Positions 21,357-34,419 are shown, numbered from the stretch's first letter. The stretch is 64,000 bases of DNA from Tethya wilhelma (GCA_964030475.1 CAXIPT010000023.1:219844-283843), one strand, 5' to 3'. Notes: generated by a model from the letters alone, not told the origin. Program-made: numbers and translations.

Positions 21357-24300
21357 TGTACATACCAGAACCTGATCTTTGGTTTCTTTAATCTTAATAG
21401 TGTTCCTCTGCTTGCGTTTCTGAATTAATTTACCAAGATCAATCTCGTCCTCATCATTGTCATCAATAACAAAAATTTCTCGTTGACGCTTCCTAATACT
21501 AGAAACTCTTGAGGATATACTGCTATCTTCTGGATCTGGAATGACACAAATACTTATATGACTAGCATATATATACTAACCATGGTGCACTTTTTCAGTG
21601 GCACTTTACTAACTAGTAGATGATTAATTTACAACATGATCTTGACTGAACCATGCTGAAACGGAATCTCTAGTACAAAATTGAAAGTTTGAATGTTTCA
21701 TGACGTCATGCATGCGCCATAAACGTAAACGCTAACACCACTATGGCTTCCCAGGACACAAGTATCTAGTCTTACTGTCACTCTTGTCAACTAACTCTAT
21801 TATCTTGGCACCCATCTGTAAAGATAAATCGAGCAACTCTTTCACTTTTCCAGAACTCTTTCCAGAAGCTGAACTCATTTTTGCTTCCTCCTGATTTTTC
21901 GGACTTTGACTCGCCACGTGTCAAACACCTGACTCAATGCTGCGCTCAAGTGACGACCATTACCATAATTTTAATAATAATAATTTAATGCCTCACGCAC
22001 CATCCCCAACAATCAGAGAATCTTCACTCATTTCGGAATCTGATTCACTTCTCTTAACAACCATGTACATCATCTGCTCAGCCTTAAAAACAAAATGATA
22101 CAAATCTTAGTACTATAACTTACAATGATGCATGGTATAATAATCATCCGCGCTACTTTCAGTGACATGTTAAACTTACAATCTTGAGATCAGATATACC
22201 AGCAACTAAACCACACACTGCTTCAGGGTAGAGAACATTCATAGTGTAATTAAACATCTGTAAAGGGAAGCCAAGACTTCAAATTTCTGATAAGATATTG
22301 CCAACTGTTGAATGTGAGCCGGCCTAACCTGAGAAAACGTCAACTGCCATCTGGACATGTACAACTGGTTGGTCTTATCACAAAAAGTACTAACCAATTC
22401 ATTCATTAACCTTTCAACTTGTTCTCCAGTAAGACAAGAAATAGATACCAAAGACCACATTAAATCAGCTATGAATGTAGATACCACTCAGGTAGTATAC
22501 ACATCTCACAACAAAAGGTTACCTCGCTTCTTGGGGGGGGGGGGCATTTATATACACATCATGTCTCCAGGAAGGTTCCTACAGTTTTTTTAGACAGGCT
22601 ATAATGATCTATACTGCCCAAAGGTTGTATACAATCTGTCCTTTTATCAGTACCGTTCCATTCAAGATGGCATGTAGACGACTCAGACCGGTGTCCTTTA
22701 CTATGTTCACAACTCTTTCGGGGCTAAGTTTTTTCATGAATGCGAGTGCTCACTTTGTCTCTCTGCAAAACAAAGTTTTTGCTTGAATTGATAACCAACA
22801 CTAGTATGCAAAGTTTTACCTGTCATCATCTTCATCCATTTTTCAGCACACTTAGAGCTTAATTAAGTACCGCTCACATGATGCCCAAGTGCATGCATTA
22901 TTTTAGACAGGGTATTATTATTTGTAAAGCTGATGAACACAATATGTAGTTTTGGACTCTCTCCAGTCTCATGTTGATGACACCTATGTCATTTCTTAAT
23001 GTTGTGATTAACTCTTCTTTTCTTTCTCTTATAAATTTGCTTCACTTTATGTAAATTGTGTCAGACTTTTGTTTGCATGTTGTTGACGACAATAATGCAT
23101 GCATGCCAAGCTAATGACAGCTTAATTATTTATACCATGATGACAATACTTCATGTACTTCTTATTCAGGAACTGTTATGGTGTAAAGTGTACTGATCAG
23201 GCATTGTTCTGTAATTTGACACAAGGCAAAATGCTCAATTCACTTATTCAAAGTAAGATTATAATACTATGGAGTGTCAGTACTAATATTGTTATAGTAA
23301 TTGTAAAGTGAGCGGGAAATTGAGAAATGCAAAATTCTTCCTGTATGGGCTGCATTTAACCGTGAATCTCCTTATTGAGAAAATATCAAAAAAGTCGAAA
23401 ATATTTATCACCTTTTCAGTGCTTACTCCTTTCTTTTTTGCAGGTTTCCTCCTCTTTTTCTTAGGAGCCATCATATATCAACAATTATAAAGCTCTCTGA
23501 GGCTCGGACTGTCACTGTCTAGATATTGAGTCAAGTTTGGCAAGAAGATGCACACGTGGAGCTGGAACGAGCACATGCATGCGATACAATTGGTAATATT
23601 GAAATTCAGTTTTGATAATATTGAAATTCATTTAAATAGAGATAAAAGGCACTAATATTATTATGATGAGTTACAAATCATTGTGATGAAGCTCTAGAGG
23701 TTTTTATGTGTTGTTCATAGAGTTGTAACGGGGTAAAATTGTTAAACTTCGAAATAGAAACTTCCATGCCTTCTGGAAAGCTTCTTAAGAATGAATATAT
23801 TGCTTTTCGCTTGCAATTTGACCCTTTTGTTCGTGTGCTTTTTCTAAAGTCTTTCTAAAGGTTTGAGAACTCAGGTATTCCATCCCATCCTTTCTCCATT
23901 TGTTCCACAAATTTAGTAAGTGACTTGGGAAAGGCATTAAAACTCTTAACAGTTTCTTCAGAAATGCAGGCCCCGGACTCGGAAGCGGGTTCTGGCTGGC
24001 ACAGCAGCATTTGGGGTGAAAGGCTTGGCGGCAGTGACATCTGAGTGTTTGAATGGCTTTGGTCACAAATTAAACTTCTTGTTGATATTTCTTCCAGACT
24101 TTTTTTTCAGAGTAACATTTTCATTTTTAAGTCTTCAACTTGTAAAGAAAGTTGTACCTTTAATGCCTCATTTTCCACACGTAAAGACTGTATTTCTTGA
24201 ACCAGTTCACTACTTACAACTGACTCTGGTTGAGGATCAGTGGAGGTTGCCATATCACTCAATGTCAATTGCATATCCTTTGCAACTGCTGAATCCACAT

Positions 24301-25619
24301 TATAAACAATTTCACTCAATGATTTACAATTGTTCGGAACATATTTTTGCGCAAAGGAAGGACAGTATTACTTTCTCGAGAATCGTTTCTGAATATAAGA
24401 GTGGGAAAAAATGTAATGCATTTACACACTATTTATATTATGCAATGACAGACTGACTCTACAAAATCGTGATTGTATCTATATGGTTAGTGGTATACCA
24501 GGTTCAGCACTGTTACTTTGTTGCATCTTGGGATCATCAAATTGATGGTTTTCACCATCAGATTCTGTTTGGGATTCACCACAATCATTATGACCAACGT
24601 CTGAATCGATTATATATTGCATGCAAGGTACATGTGTGCATCAATTTAGAATACTAATAATGCCAGATTAATATAATTTACGACTTTCTTTACCAGAAAT
24701 TCCTAAAAGTTAAATGATCTGCTTCCATTCTTCACAATGATCACTATCAGGTGCACGTGTATCTGAAATCAAGTATAAAATCTACAGTTCATTCTGAAAT
24801 ACATTAACATTCAAGTGCTTTAATGCTTGATCTATACAATGCAGAATTGTTAATAATAATAGCAAAAGGTTTGAATATAAAAAAGGTTTGTGTTGTACTG
24901 AACAAACCTTGGACTCCTTGATTTGGAGGATCTATATCACACAACGCACTAGCTAATTCATGACCTATATATATTATTTAGAAAATTGTTGTAATGAACG
25001 TGTTAGTATACTAACCAAGTGAATATCCTTCTCTTAGACATTCTTCTTGAATTTTTGCAAGCCTTTTGCATACTAAAGTCAACCTTTCACTCTCTAGATC
25101 TAAGCCATGATGTGCATAAAACTACAACAGTGGTGACAATAAACATACCTTCTTTATTAATAGCAAATTAACGAGATGATTCTGAGCTGATTCGTTCATT
25201 GGATAACCCAATAAGCCTTAATGGTTCAGGTTAAGGTGGTACTTGTGGAGATACAGTTTTCCATAGATTATTCTCAACACTGGAAAGATCTTCAAGTAAA
25301 AAAACACAAAAAAACACTAATAATGAATAGCAATTAAGCTCCAATATATATATTATGAACAACTTACCTGACAATACTAAATTAAATGAAGCACAATTCC
25401 ATTTGAGCACCACTAGCTCTGAGGCTGTGTGCATTGTTGGCATCTTGATATAATTTTGCACTGTAAATAGTACCAATTCAATCAGAGGAGTTTATTGGGA
25501 TTCAACTTACACAGGAATTTGACTTTTTTTTTTAGCGGATAACAGCACTTCTTCACTTGGATTACCTATATTTATGTTCATACAAAAAGTATTATACAAG
25601 TGCCTGCCTGCTTATGGGG

Positions 25620-26160
25620 TGCCATGTGTACCAAAATTAGTGAACTAAGTGGTATTTGTATATATTGAGGGGATATTTAAATACCAAGTGTTATATATCT
25701 AAATGCAAGGATGAATATATATATACCATTGGTGATAAATAAATACCACAATGGATATGTAAAAACCTAAGGAGATTTATAAATACCAGTAAAAGGGATA
25801 TAAATACCAAAGGAGATATATAACTACTGTGATGGATAAATAAATATCAAAGAAGACATATAAATACTGTGATGGATAAATAAAATATCAAAGAAGATAT
25901 ATAAATACTGTGATTGATATATAAATACTAAAGGAGATATATAAATACTGTGATTGATATATAAATATCAAAGGAGATATATATAAATCACAAGGGAAAT
26001 GTAAATACTAAAGGATATATATAAATATACTGTGAAAATATCAAAGGAGATATGTATATCACTAGGTATATATAAATAATGAAGGATGGATAATAAAATT
26101 AATATGGTGTGGGATCATATAAATACCCAAGGAGAAATATAAATACTGTGAATGTACTGT
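25620..26160. repeat. AT-rich minisatellite, GATATATAAATAC-type units
   Basis: Imperfect tandem units of the form (A)AGGAGATATATAAATACTGTG. Related arrays are at about 34420-34560 (inverse orientation) and 58078-58245. It begins where homology of the right arm stops. Confidence 0.75.
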
Positions 26161-26253
26161 GAATTTAAGCCTGGAGATAGCCTGTATACATAAAACAAGC
26201 TAGGGATCACATGACTTGAATAGAGATCACATAATGGCATGCAGCCTGAGTCT

Positions 26254-26839
26254 TAGTCTCGTCCCCAGACTCCACCCATTCTCCAAGGAGAAAGAGAGTC
26301 TGGTACGCTACGTCCAATTTCTTGGTTCTGCTGAGTCAGCATCAGACAGATATATCATGTGACCGTGCATGGCTTTGTACTACGCGCATCACGTGGTAGT
26401 CCCTGAGCGTATATTCAGTATTTGTCATGAAAAGTTAGAAGATCTGCATACTTAGCTGCCATGTCATAGTCCTTTTGTTCGTGACAAATGCCACTAGTAT
26501 GTCTGAGCTACACAATTATGGCACGGACAATCCAGAGAACTTGAAAGCGATACAAAATGACCTTGAATCAGAAATCAGTGCTGGCACTAAGCTGCAGAAG
26601 GAAATTCACCACAAGCGTAAAGTTAGTAAGCAAAAAAACTGGACTAAAGTCTTGCTAGACACTGTATGACAATCACGCGCACTTCTATTGAACATCATGT
26701 GACACCTTGAATTCTGCAATCTGATTGGCTTGCACGTTTTCATGAATGCTGACTCAGCAAGAACCAAAAATTTTAATGTAGCGTACTATACCCCTTTTTC
26801 CTCGCGCTTGTGCGAGGGTGGGGTCTGGGCACGAGACTA
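26254..26839. mobile_element. 586-bp TIR element with 9-bp target duplication
   Basis: Inverted ends TAGTCTCGTCCCCAGACTCC and, reverse-complemented, TAGTCTCGTGCCCAGACCCC; flanking 9-bp direct repeat CCTGAGTCT at 26245-26253 and 26840-26848. The long duplication suggests a Mutator-like element. An internal 64-codon frame at 26475 is unrecognised. It ends 36 bp before the second HECT copy's start. Confidence 0.8.
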
Positions 26840-26883
26840 CCTGAGTCTCAGCACAGTTAGCCAGTCTGTGTTCAACTTAACTA

Positions 26884-29800
26884 TGGCGACAGGAGGCTCT
26901 ACCACTCAGAGTACTGTTACTTTAAACGTTGCTACATTGGCCATTGCTGTAGCACTACAGTAAGCAAGTAGTCCACCTGGACAAACTGCTAGTACTCTAA
27001 ATAGTCTACCCCGTGGTCAATCTTTCTCTAAAGCTGGTTCGACGTAAGTACAGTTATATACTCAATAACAGTCTCTAAATATGATTGTAATGACATGGCT
27101 GAATTTTGCACCTTAAAAAAACCTATACAGATCACGTACTGCCCAAAACATTCTACCTTCTTTCCTGAAAAGGAAACGCCCCCCTGAGAAGGCTGCTGAC
27201 AGTGGGAAGAGGAAAGTAATTAAAACATGGGATAGGGACATTGTTTGCTTGCCTCCCTGTAAGCAACCATGTAGCAAAATATCTTATCCTTGTGGTAAGT
27301 ATCAAGCGACTTTGGCACAACTTGGACTCATTGGAAAGATTAGACTATCATCTACAATGTCCGTTGAAGAAGTAGAGCAAGAAGTACGCTCTGTATTTCA
27401 GCAACCAATGGGTGGGAAGAATGATTTTCCATTTGTTTTCTTGCAACCAACTGGTTCTGGCTCGAGAACTTTGACTGTGCCAGCTGTTTCTTCTTCTTTC
27501 TCTTGGACACAACAGCAGGTTTCTAAACTTGGTGGCAGCAAGCCATATATATTCTTGCCAAAGAGTATCTAGTGTTACCTGAAGAGGTGGGTAACATAAT
27601 TGTGTGTGTGTTGCTATAATCTTTTTAACTTTTTAAACTATATATAAGTAGATGACAGTGAAAGATCATCTGATGAAGAAATCAAAAGGAAAAGTGCTTT
27701 CATCTTCACTGTCCTCTGAAATGTCCACATTCTCTTCAGTATTGTTCTTCTCAGCTTCCTCTTTCTGCTCCTCCACAGTCAACATCACTGAATTACATAA
27801 GGCTAGGAATAGCCTATATATGCCTGCATGTGAACCTGATATTTATGCATCTATACCTTATTCATTGCAAACACTCATGAATTTTGCTAATAATATTATT
27901 TTATTGCATGTATGGTGTCAATAAAGATGACTGTCAACGTGCAGAAGTTATACCTGAGTCGAAGGATTGCCATGAGTTTACTACCTATAGCCGTGATGAT
28001 ACCTACAGGTAATATTTGCATGAACAATTATTGTTTTAGTCAACATCCAATTGTCTGTGATATGCTATTTTCATTTAATGATTTAGCCATTCCTGTGATC
28101 TCATTACATTTTCAATGATTTTTTTTTACTTGTGCACAATATTCTGCCTATACTATAGATAGAATGACTGTTAGAGAGTGTAATGAATCTGTCTGTGGGC
28201 TTACATGTATCACTGTTGTTTCCCTGTTGAGTCGGTCATGTTGCCCCACATGCATAAGAATTAGGAACTCTGCACACAATCTATAGTAGCCATTTCATCT
28301 TTTTTTTGTTGTTTTTTTTACGATTTAACCTTGCATTCTTGTGTCTCATTATACATTTCCATTGTACTGAGAATAATACTTTCCGATCCGTGCATGCATG
28401 CCTGGGTGTTGTTTGTATTTTTCCTCCTAAACAATATACATATAATTATCAGTGATCATTAATTTGCAGTTTTTATTCTGACTTAATTGATCTCACTGCT
28501 ATGAGCAACTCTGATAAAGAATCGTCTGATAGTGATTTTGAGAATTCTTTGCCTACTCCGGCTATTAGTTTCATTCCTCTTGGTATAGCAATGCCATAGA
28601 GGTCATGCACGTGATACTGTGTGTATGTTTGCTGTTTACCCCATACTATATGCATGTGCATGGTATAGTAATATAAGAATGGCACCACATGGCATACAAA
28701 GAAAAACCACAATATGTAATATGCATTACCTACTATAACATCACTTCCAGTGCACTACACATGGACGTCCCAAAATACATGGCACGGTTAATTTTCACTA
28801 TTTAGAGTGTTTTACTTTTGCAACTATATATATTTATAGTGACATGATCTCTGCATGACAACATGCATGTGTGTATATGCCAAATTGGAGTAGTCATATA
28901 TAATATTATTATGAATTTTATACTATATAGGTCACCCAAGGTTGATGTAACAGTTGCAAAGCATGCACTGCTGCAGCACCAAGTTAAAGTGTTGCACGCT
29001 GATAGTGAAGAATACTTTCAGTATCTCTATGTACGAAGAAGTCATCTGATGACCGATATCTTCTGTTTCTTCTCAAAGTCTTCGGTCAAAGTGACGAAAA
29101 TGTTGAAAGTTTCATTCATTGGTGAGTCATCAGTTGATTAAGGTGGGCCTCGAGAAGAGAATTCTTTCAGCTTGCCACTAAAGCGGCACTTTCATCATCT
29201 TCCTCGTTTACTGGTTGGCCTTCCAATGTTGTCCCGATTCACAATGTAGTCGCTTGGTCTACCAATCAGTACTATATCATCGGAAATTTGATTGCCACTT
29301 GCCTAGTACAAGGTGGACAGCCACCTACATGTTTTTCAGTTGCTGTCGCAGATTTTCTTGTGTATGACGAGATCAGAAGTGACCCTTGTATTGAAGATAT
29401 ACCAGACTATACACTTCGAAAGAAACTACAAAAAGGTTAGTAAAAACTTTTAAAAATAGCGTAAACTCACATAAAAATTAAGTATGCATGCATGACTACA
29501 TGACATTGGTACACTGTATGTTTAATATTTTCATTCATGTATGCACTCATTCTTGTCATGAGTATGCATGTGCATATTGCAGGTACAAAGTATCGATGAT
29601 GTTGAAAGTTCGTGGATAATAAGCTAGAGTTACGTTTCGATTGTTTTTACACTAAACCAACTTGTCATATATCAATATCTGATGTTGGCCTACTCATTAG
29701 AGCATTGTGGTTACACTATATTTTCTTTGTTCCTCATGCTTAATTGGAACAATTGAGGAAGGGTTTGCGTGAAACTCTTCAGCTTGAGATGTTTATCTGC

Positions 29801-30551
29801 GTCTACCCAGAAGAAATGCATAGTTTTCTTGTTGCAACAGATGCATACGATATCACGGCAGCCTTCCTTCTACAGTCATTCCATATTGATTATTCTCCCC
29901 AAGGTTCTAACAGGCGTACTCCTGAGGAAGCAGTTGGTGCATTTGACTGACTATGTGATGGACTCCTTAATAAGTTTTTAGAAATTTCAAATTGCAGGGT
30001 GTATAATAGTAGTTTAAGAATAATTTATATGTATGGTTTTATATTATTTTTTCAAGCTTTTTTGGGGCCATTTTATTAAGCCATGCTATTCTGTACACAA
30101 TTCAAGGTAAACATGTAGTGAGTCACCATATTATACATAATTATGGGTGTTGATATTCTTCTCTGCATGGGGGTGAAAATTAAGTTCATTTTTTTGTGAA
30201 TGTGAGCTGATAATTAAAATCTTGTGGGATGGCATTCCCAGTTATCGTATGTGCATAACAACAATATTATATCAATTCATATTATGTTTCATCTTTTTCA
30301 TGCACTGACAGGTAAGGATTCTAAAGTTTCGTTGAGTGACATTCTTCATTTTTTTGCTGGTTCTACCAAAATTTCTGCAGCAGGTTTCAGTGGCACACCA
30401 CAGATACTGATCTTTGTACACTTCCTAGGGCATCAACATGTGACTTCAGCATTACATTTCCACTGTCATGTGCAGAGATGCCATTTGACAAATTCAAGGC
30501 AATGTTTGATATGTGTATACTGGATTCATTTGGATTTGGAAACCCCTAACT
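26884..30551 (+). pseudogene. HECT-type E3 ligase, second copy, decayed
   Basis: Start MATGGSTTQSTVTLNVATLA. The second exon (from about 27131) has the basic LPSFLKRKRPPEKAADSGKR block, then DIVCLPP, LIGKIRLSSTMSVEEVEQEV and TLTVPAVSSSFSWTQQQV, typical of the N-terminus of this HECT subfamily. Further exons are an acidic block (NSDKESSDSDFENSL, about 28502), VDVTVAKHALLQ (28932) and the HECT N-lobe (VSFIGESSVD then GGPRREFF, about 29103-29170). The C-lobe end has LPRASTCDFSITFPLS around the catalytic cysteine (about 30440) and terminates at 30551. Lesions are visible: a frame change near 27550, an in-frame TAA and a frame change inside the N-lobe near 29140, and a frame change before the catalytic cysteine. 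It is therefore not functional as read. It uses a different N-terminal architecture from the 1377 gene and is closer to the copy at 33523. Confidence 0.8.
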
Positions 30552-30769
30552 AAACTTTCATTGGTCAAGATACTGTATAAGTTAGATTTGAGACACATGA
30601 CATTGTTTGTTTTTCTGTCTTTTGTTGTTTTTTTTCTTTTTTTTGGACTGTTGATCTATGATAATGGTTGATAGTTGTCGTTTATGTATATGCAATCATA
30701 CATTGATGTGCATGATCTGATTCATCATTGATTATTGTGCTTTTCATTTACTCTTAGACTATTAATATA

Positions 30770-31846
30770 CAAGTAAAAAAAACATTGGAAATGTAATCAG
30801 ACACAGGAATGGCTAAATCGTAAAAAGAACAGAAACAAGATGGAATGGCTGTTAGAGTGTGTAAGGAATTCATATGGGCTGCATTTAACAATCTTCTTAT
30901 TGAGTCTCTCATTTTGCCCACAGGAAGAATTTCTTACACACTCTAACAGCCATTCCATCTTGTTTCTGTTCTTTTTACGATTTAGCTATTCCTGTGTCTC
31001 ATTACATTTCCAATTCTTTTTTTACTTGTTTGTTCTCATTTTTCCATATTTCTACAAATTACATTTGAGTTGGTGTGTGTAGCTAGCTACTGAGCTAGTA
31101 GTCTGGCAAGTAGCCAGACTTCTAAGCTAGTGGGCTGCTGTGTATAAAGTTGTGTAGCCTGCTTCACTGAGTCAGTGATACTGAAGTGACATACATCTCA
31201 GTTATTTGGAGGCAGGAGCTGTATCATAAGATTTACTTGCCTTACTGTATGTTATGATAATCAAAGTCCTGATTCATCTCTTAAGAAGAGCAACCAGGTA
31301 TCACAAAAATAGTTCCAGCGTATTTAATTCCAAATAACGCACACTTTTGTGTGTGGAAAGGGTCGTCAATTCGAATTTTCTAGAAGCTAATGAATTATGC
31401 ATGAGTGTAGAAATTAAAGGCGGCCATATGGAGGAGGCGCTTTTCGTCTTGTATCTAGCTACTCAATGAGAGGTGCTAAAAACCGATGGCAAAAGCGACT
31501 GTACCGGAAGAAACCAAATTCGTTCGTTCAAGAATCAGTTTCTGAAAGTGGATAGTCTCTGAGAAAAGTTGAGCCAAGATAGAAAAAGAAGAAGAAGAAG
31601 AAGAAGAATAAGAAGAAGATGGAGAAAATTGGAGGTTTGGCATGTTTGTGTTTGTTACTTTAGCGATGTTTTTAGGCCATGTTTTTGGGCTCATTAGAAA
31701 GAGAAAGAGCTAAATAGTAGCTTTAAAAGCCTTTTAGTGCTAAGCGTTCAGTTTTTGCAGAGCTATTCGCGTAAATATTTGTATTGCGCTAATGGGCCAT
31801 CCGTGCCATTCCTGTGTACCCAGTACTACCGTACTGGGAATATCAT
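30770..31846 (+). mobile_element. palindrome-hairpin (PH) repeat, subfamily 1, nearly complete copy
   Basis: Begins ACAAGTAAAAAAAACATTGG and opens with a ~290-bp palindrome (arms about 130 bp; it folds back at about 30890-30920). A unique middle with GAGGCAGGAGCTGTATCATA follows, then a conserved block with ACGCACACTTTTGTGTGTGG, a (GAA)n tract near 31585, and finally the hairpin CCCAGTAC-TACC-GTACTGGG (31819-31838). No coding capacity. The same order recurs at 39530-40572, 57066-58072 and 63106-64000. Confidence 0.75.
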
Positions 31847-31941
31847 CACTGTATGATTCTGGAATTGAATATATATAAATATTATATGCATGCAAATTAT
31901 GACTGTATTAAATTTCATAATTAATTTTCACAATAATCTTT

Positions 31942-33095
31942 CTAATTCACAATACATACATTACAATTTTGACTCAAGTGTTGACCTGCCAAAAGAATTA
32001 CATTTGTATATAAGCTTATCCCATTGTCACTACTGTCTTGAAGAGGATTTATGATATTTAAGAGTAATTCCATTGAACTAGAGGGATTAAAGCGAACTTG
32101 AGGAACAGACACACGTTCTGTTTCAAGAATTTCCTGTCCTACAGGTGTAGTAGTTGATTGTGGAGAATTGACTGTATTTGTCTGAATACAGTCAATCCCT
32201 TCCAAATATAATTAATAAGGTGTTTTATTACTTTCACTGGAGAGTCCATGGTGATTCTAACTTTCTTTAAATTCACACAAGCATTTGTTAATACGCGGCA
32301 AAAAAATGTATAGTGTAAACAGTACATATCGACTTCATTAACAGGATCAAATAATTGATGCTGTTCTAGACTTCGGAATGTTTCTGCAAAAGTACTGGCC
32401 ACACATCCATGCACATCACGCCAGAGTCTTTTAATACGTTCATTATAACAGAACTCCGGTAATCACAGATGATGTATTATTATGTGATATAACCATGTAT
32501 CTCCATACATCCACATTTTTTCCACCATGGTCTGATCAAACGTGAAGTGGTAGACTGAAATCACTGACTCCCTGCTCAAAAAAGCCTAAGACAGTTTGAG
32601 CACGATTGTTGTTTGAACATTCTAGATATATTATTGTACAAGAAAATCCATCCACACAACCATGAATGACAAAACCCCACTTGATCAATTTGTGGTGCCC
32701 ATCTAAATGCCAAACATAGTTTGGATATGGTACAGAGTAGATTCGCCTTTTGTACGACATGAAACAATATTATTGTGGTCAACACGGTGGAGGCTTCTCT
32801 AAGAGCTTTACGACTTACTCTTATTCCCATTCTAACTAGGTGACCTTAAATAAGAACTTCTCCATCGTCTGGATGGTTACGCTTAATAGAACTGATGATT
32901 TCATCAAGTTCACTGTTAGACATTGGTGTTTTATCATTAGGCGATACACCAGCTTCATCTAATTGACGGTACTAAGATATCCCTAATAGGCTAACTATCT
33001 TAGTCCACTTATAATTTAAAGAGCGGAGATCTAGAATATCATCAATAGTGATATCTTTTGTCGGCCTACCAATGGGGTTTGGCTCCAGCTCACTG
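31942..33095 (-). pseudogene. integrase/transposase-like gene, second copy, decayed
   Basis: Read on the minus strand from about 33095. It opens with IGRPTKDITIDDILDLRSLN and helix-turn-helix-like sequence, with a stop where the helix should continue, then MSNSELDEIISSIKRNHPDD. The catalytic core has YPNYVWHLDGHHKLIKWG and FVIHGCVDGFSC (first Asp, about 32650-32710) and SDHGGKNVDVWRYM (second Asp, about 32510). In NERIKRLWRDVHGC (about 32400-32440) the family normally has Glu where this copy has Lys, removing the third catalytic residue. The C-terminal tail includes VRFNPSSSMELLLNIINPLQ. There are several stops and frame changes. It is the same family as 436-1130 and is divergent from the HECT copy at 33523. 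Confidence 0.8.
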
Positions 33096-33239
33096 TCAAT
33101 GCATTGGTATAATTATCACATGCAGGCATTCAAAGGTAATTAGCTATAACAGTATATAAACAAATTATAGTTATTGTGGCAAAATCTTAGCTATATTACC
33201 TGAGAACTGGACCCGAAGCTAAATCTTGTCCTAAGACTA

Positions 33240-33405
33240 ATGGTTTTAGGCCATGTTTTTGGGCTCATTAGAAAGAGAATGAGCTAAATAGTAACTTAAG
33301 AAGCCATTTAGTGCCAAGCACTCAGTTTTTGCAGAGTTATTTGCGTGAATATTTGTATTGCGCTAATGGGGTATCCATACCATTCCTGTACTACCGTACT
33401 GGGAA
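33240..33405 (+). repeat. PH repeat fragment (3' end)
   Basis: Matches the terminal block starting GGTTTTAGGCCATGTTTTTG; the closing hairpin is damaged (CCTGTACTACCGTACTGGG). It sits between the divergent integrase and HECT remnants. Confidence 0.75.
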
Positions 33406-33644
33406 TAAGGAGACAATAGTGCAAATGTATCAATACTAAAATCATGTGATAAACTAGAAGTGATCATGTGATGGCTCACATGCACTGATCTCAAACCATG
33501 TGCAATTGAGTACATCTTGAACATGGCAACAGGGGGCTCTACTACTCAGGATACAGTTAGTGTAAACATTGCTACATTAACTAATGCCATTGCTGCAGCT
33601 ATGGCAATACAACAGGCAAGTGGACATGGTCCTTCTAGTTCATC

Positions 33645-34400
33645 GCTAAAGTACCAAACTAAAATATGCCAAACCTCCAATTTTTTCCATCTTCTTCTTC
33701 TTTTTCTTCTATCTTGGCAAGACTTTTCTCAAAGAGCGCTCACTTTCAGAAGCTGATTCTTGAATGAATATTCGTGATTTCTTTGTCTTCAGGTCCTTTT
33801 GGCATCGTTTTTTCATGTCTCTCATTGAGTCGCTAGATAGAAGGGCAAAAGCGCCTTCTCTGTATAGCCGCCATTCATTTCTACACTCATGTATAATTCA
33901 TAAGCTACTTGAAACTGCAAAATGATGACCTTTTCCAGATAGACAAGTGTGCGTTATTTGGAATCAGAATATTCGTGGCCTCCTGCTTTACCTGAAGATT
34001 TCTGGTTGTGCTAAACTCTCTCTAACATTTCAGTCTTCAATGTTTATGAGGTGAATACTTAGTTACACTTATCACTATGAGAAGATGAGAAAAGAATCTA
34101 AGAAACAGCCCAGCCTCCTGAGGCTGATGGCATTTATTACATGCTGATAGTGTACAAGTAACTACCATATACATGCAAATTCAAATGTGATTCGAAGAAT
34201 TATGAAAAAAAAGAGAACAAACAAGTAAAAAAATATATATATTGGAAATGTAATGAGACACAGGAATGGCCAAATCGTAAAGAGAAAGCAAACAAGATGG
34301 AATGGCTGTTTGAGTGTGTAAAGATTATTCCTATGGGCAACATTAGGGACTCAACATGTAAAAGAGTATACTACATGCACCCCACACAGGAACAATTTTA
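33645..34400 (-). mobile_element. PH repeat, subfamily 2, inverse orientation, truncated
   Basis: Starts in the shared block (CTAAAGTACCAAACTAAAAT) without the hairpin. It continues through the subfamily-2 middle (CTTTACCTGAAGATTTCTGG, 33992) to about half of the terminal palindrome (AAATGTAATGAGACACAGGA, about 34247). Confidence 0.7.
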
Positions 34401-34419
34401 CATATCCCTTGTGGTATTA

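Larger units (their letters stand above)
14700..25566 (-). pseudogene. unknown multi-exon gene of the inverted duplication, right copy, interrupted
   Basis: Same gene as at 6861, read on the minus strand from about 25566 down. It keeps regions the left copy lost: FYAHHGLDLESERLTLVCKR and GHELASALCDIDPPNQG (about 25130-24910); an exon with an in-frame TAA near 24711; an acidic stretch; and a heptad-rich coiled coil (LVQEIQSLRVENEALKVQLS, about 24150-24210). It ends in an Ig-like module, with a tryptophan in VDYEWVML and a PGMYSCVISSG cysteine strand (about 14840-14760). In immunoglobulin folds that Tyr-x-Cys strand is diagnostic, so this call is moderate. The 5' exon at 6861 has no counterpart here because homology stops at 25612. 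The retroelement at 16405-21356 and the element at 15780-15985 interrupt it. Between 22740 and 23780 I find no convincing exon. Function unknown. Confidence 0.55.
14809..25612 (-). repeat. right arm of large inverted duplication
   Basis: Inverted counterpart of 7037-10008. Its length difference is explained by the retroelement (about 4.95 kb), a 206-bp MITE, and two segments absent from the left arm (about 22733-25217 and 15133-15345). Outside these, collinearity is complete, including introns. Confidence 0.85.

Noticed and set aside
24016..24456. Plus-strand 146-codon frame
   Set aside because: Antisense to the coiled-coil exons, which are supported by heptads and splice sites on the minus strand.
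31819..31838. Helitron 3' end
   Set aside because: The hairpin is present, but CTRR does not follow and no Rep/helicase is found.
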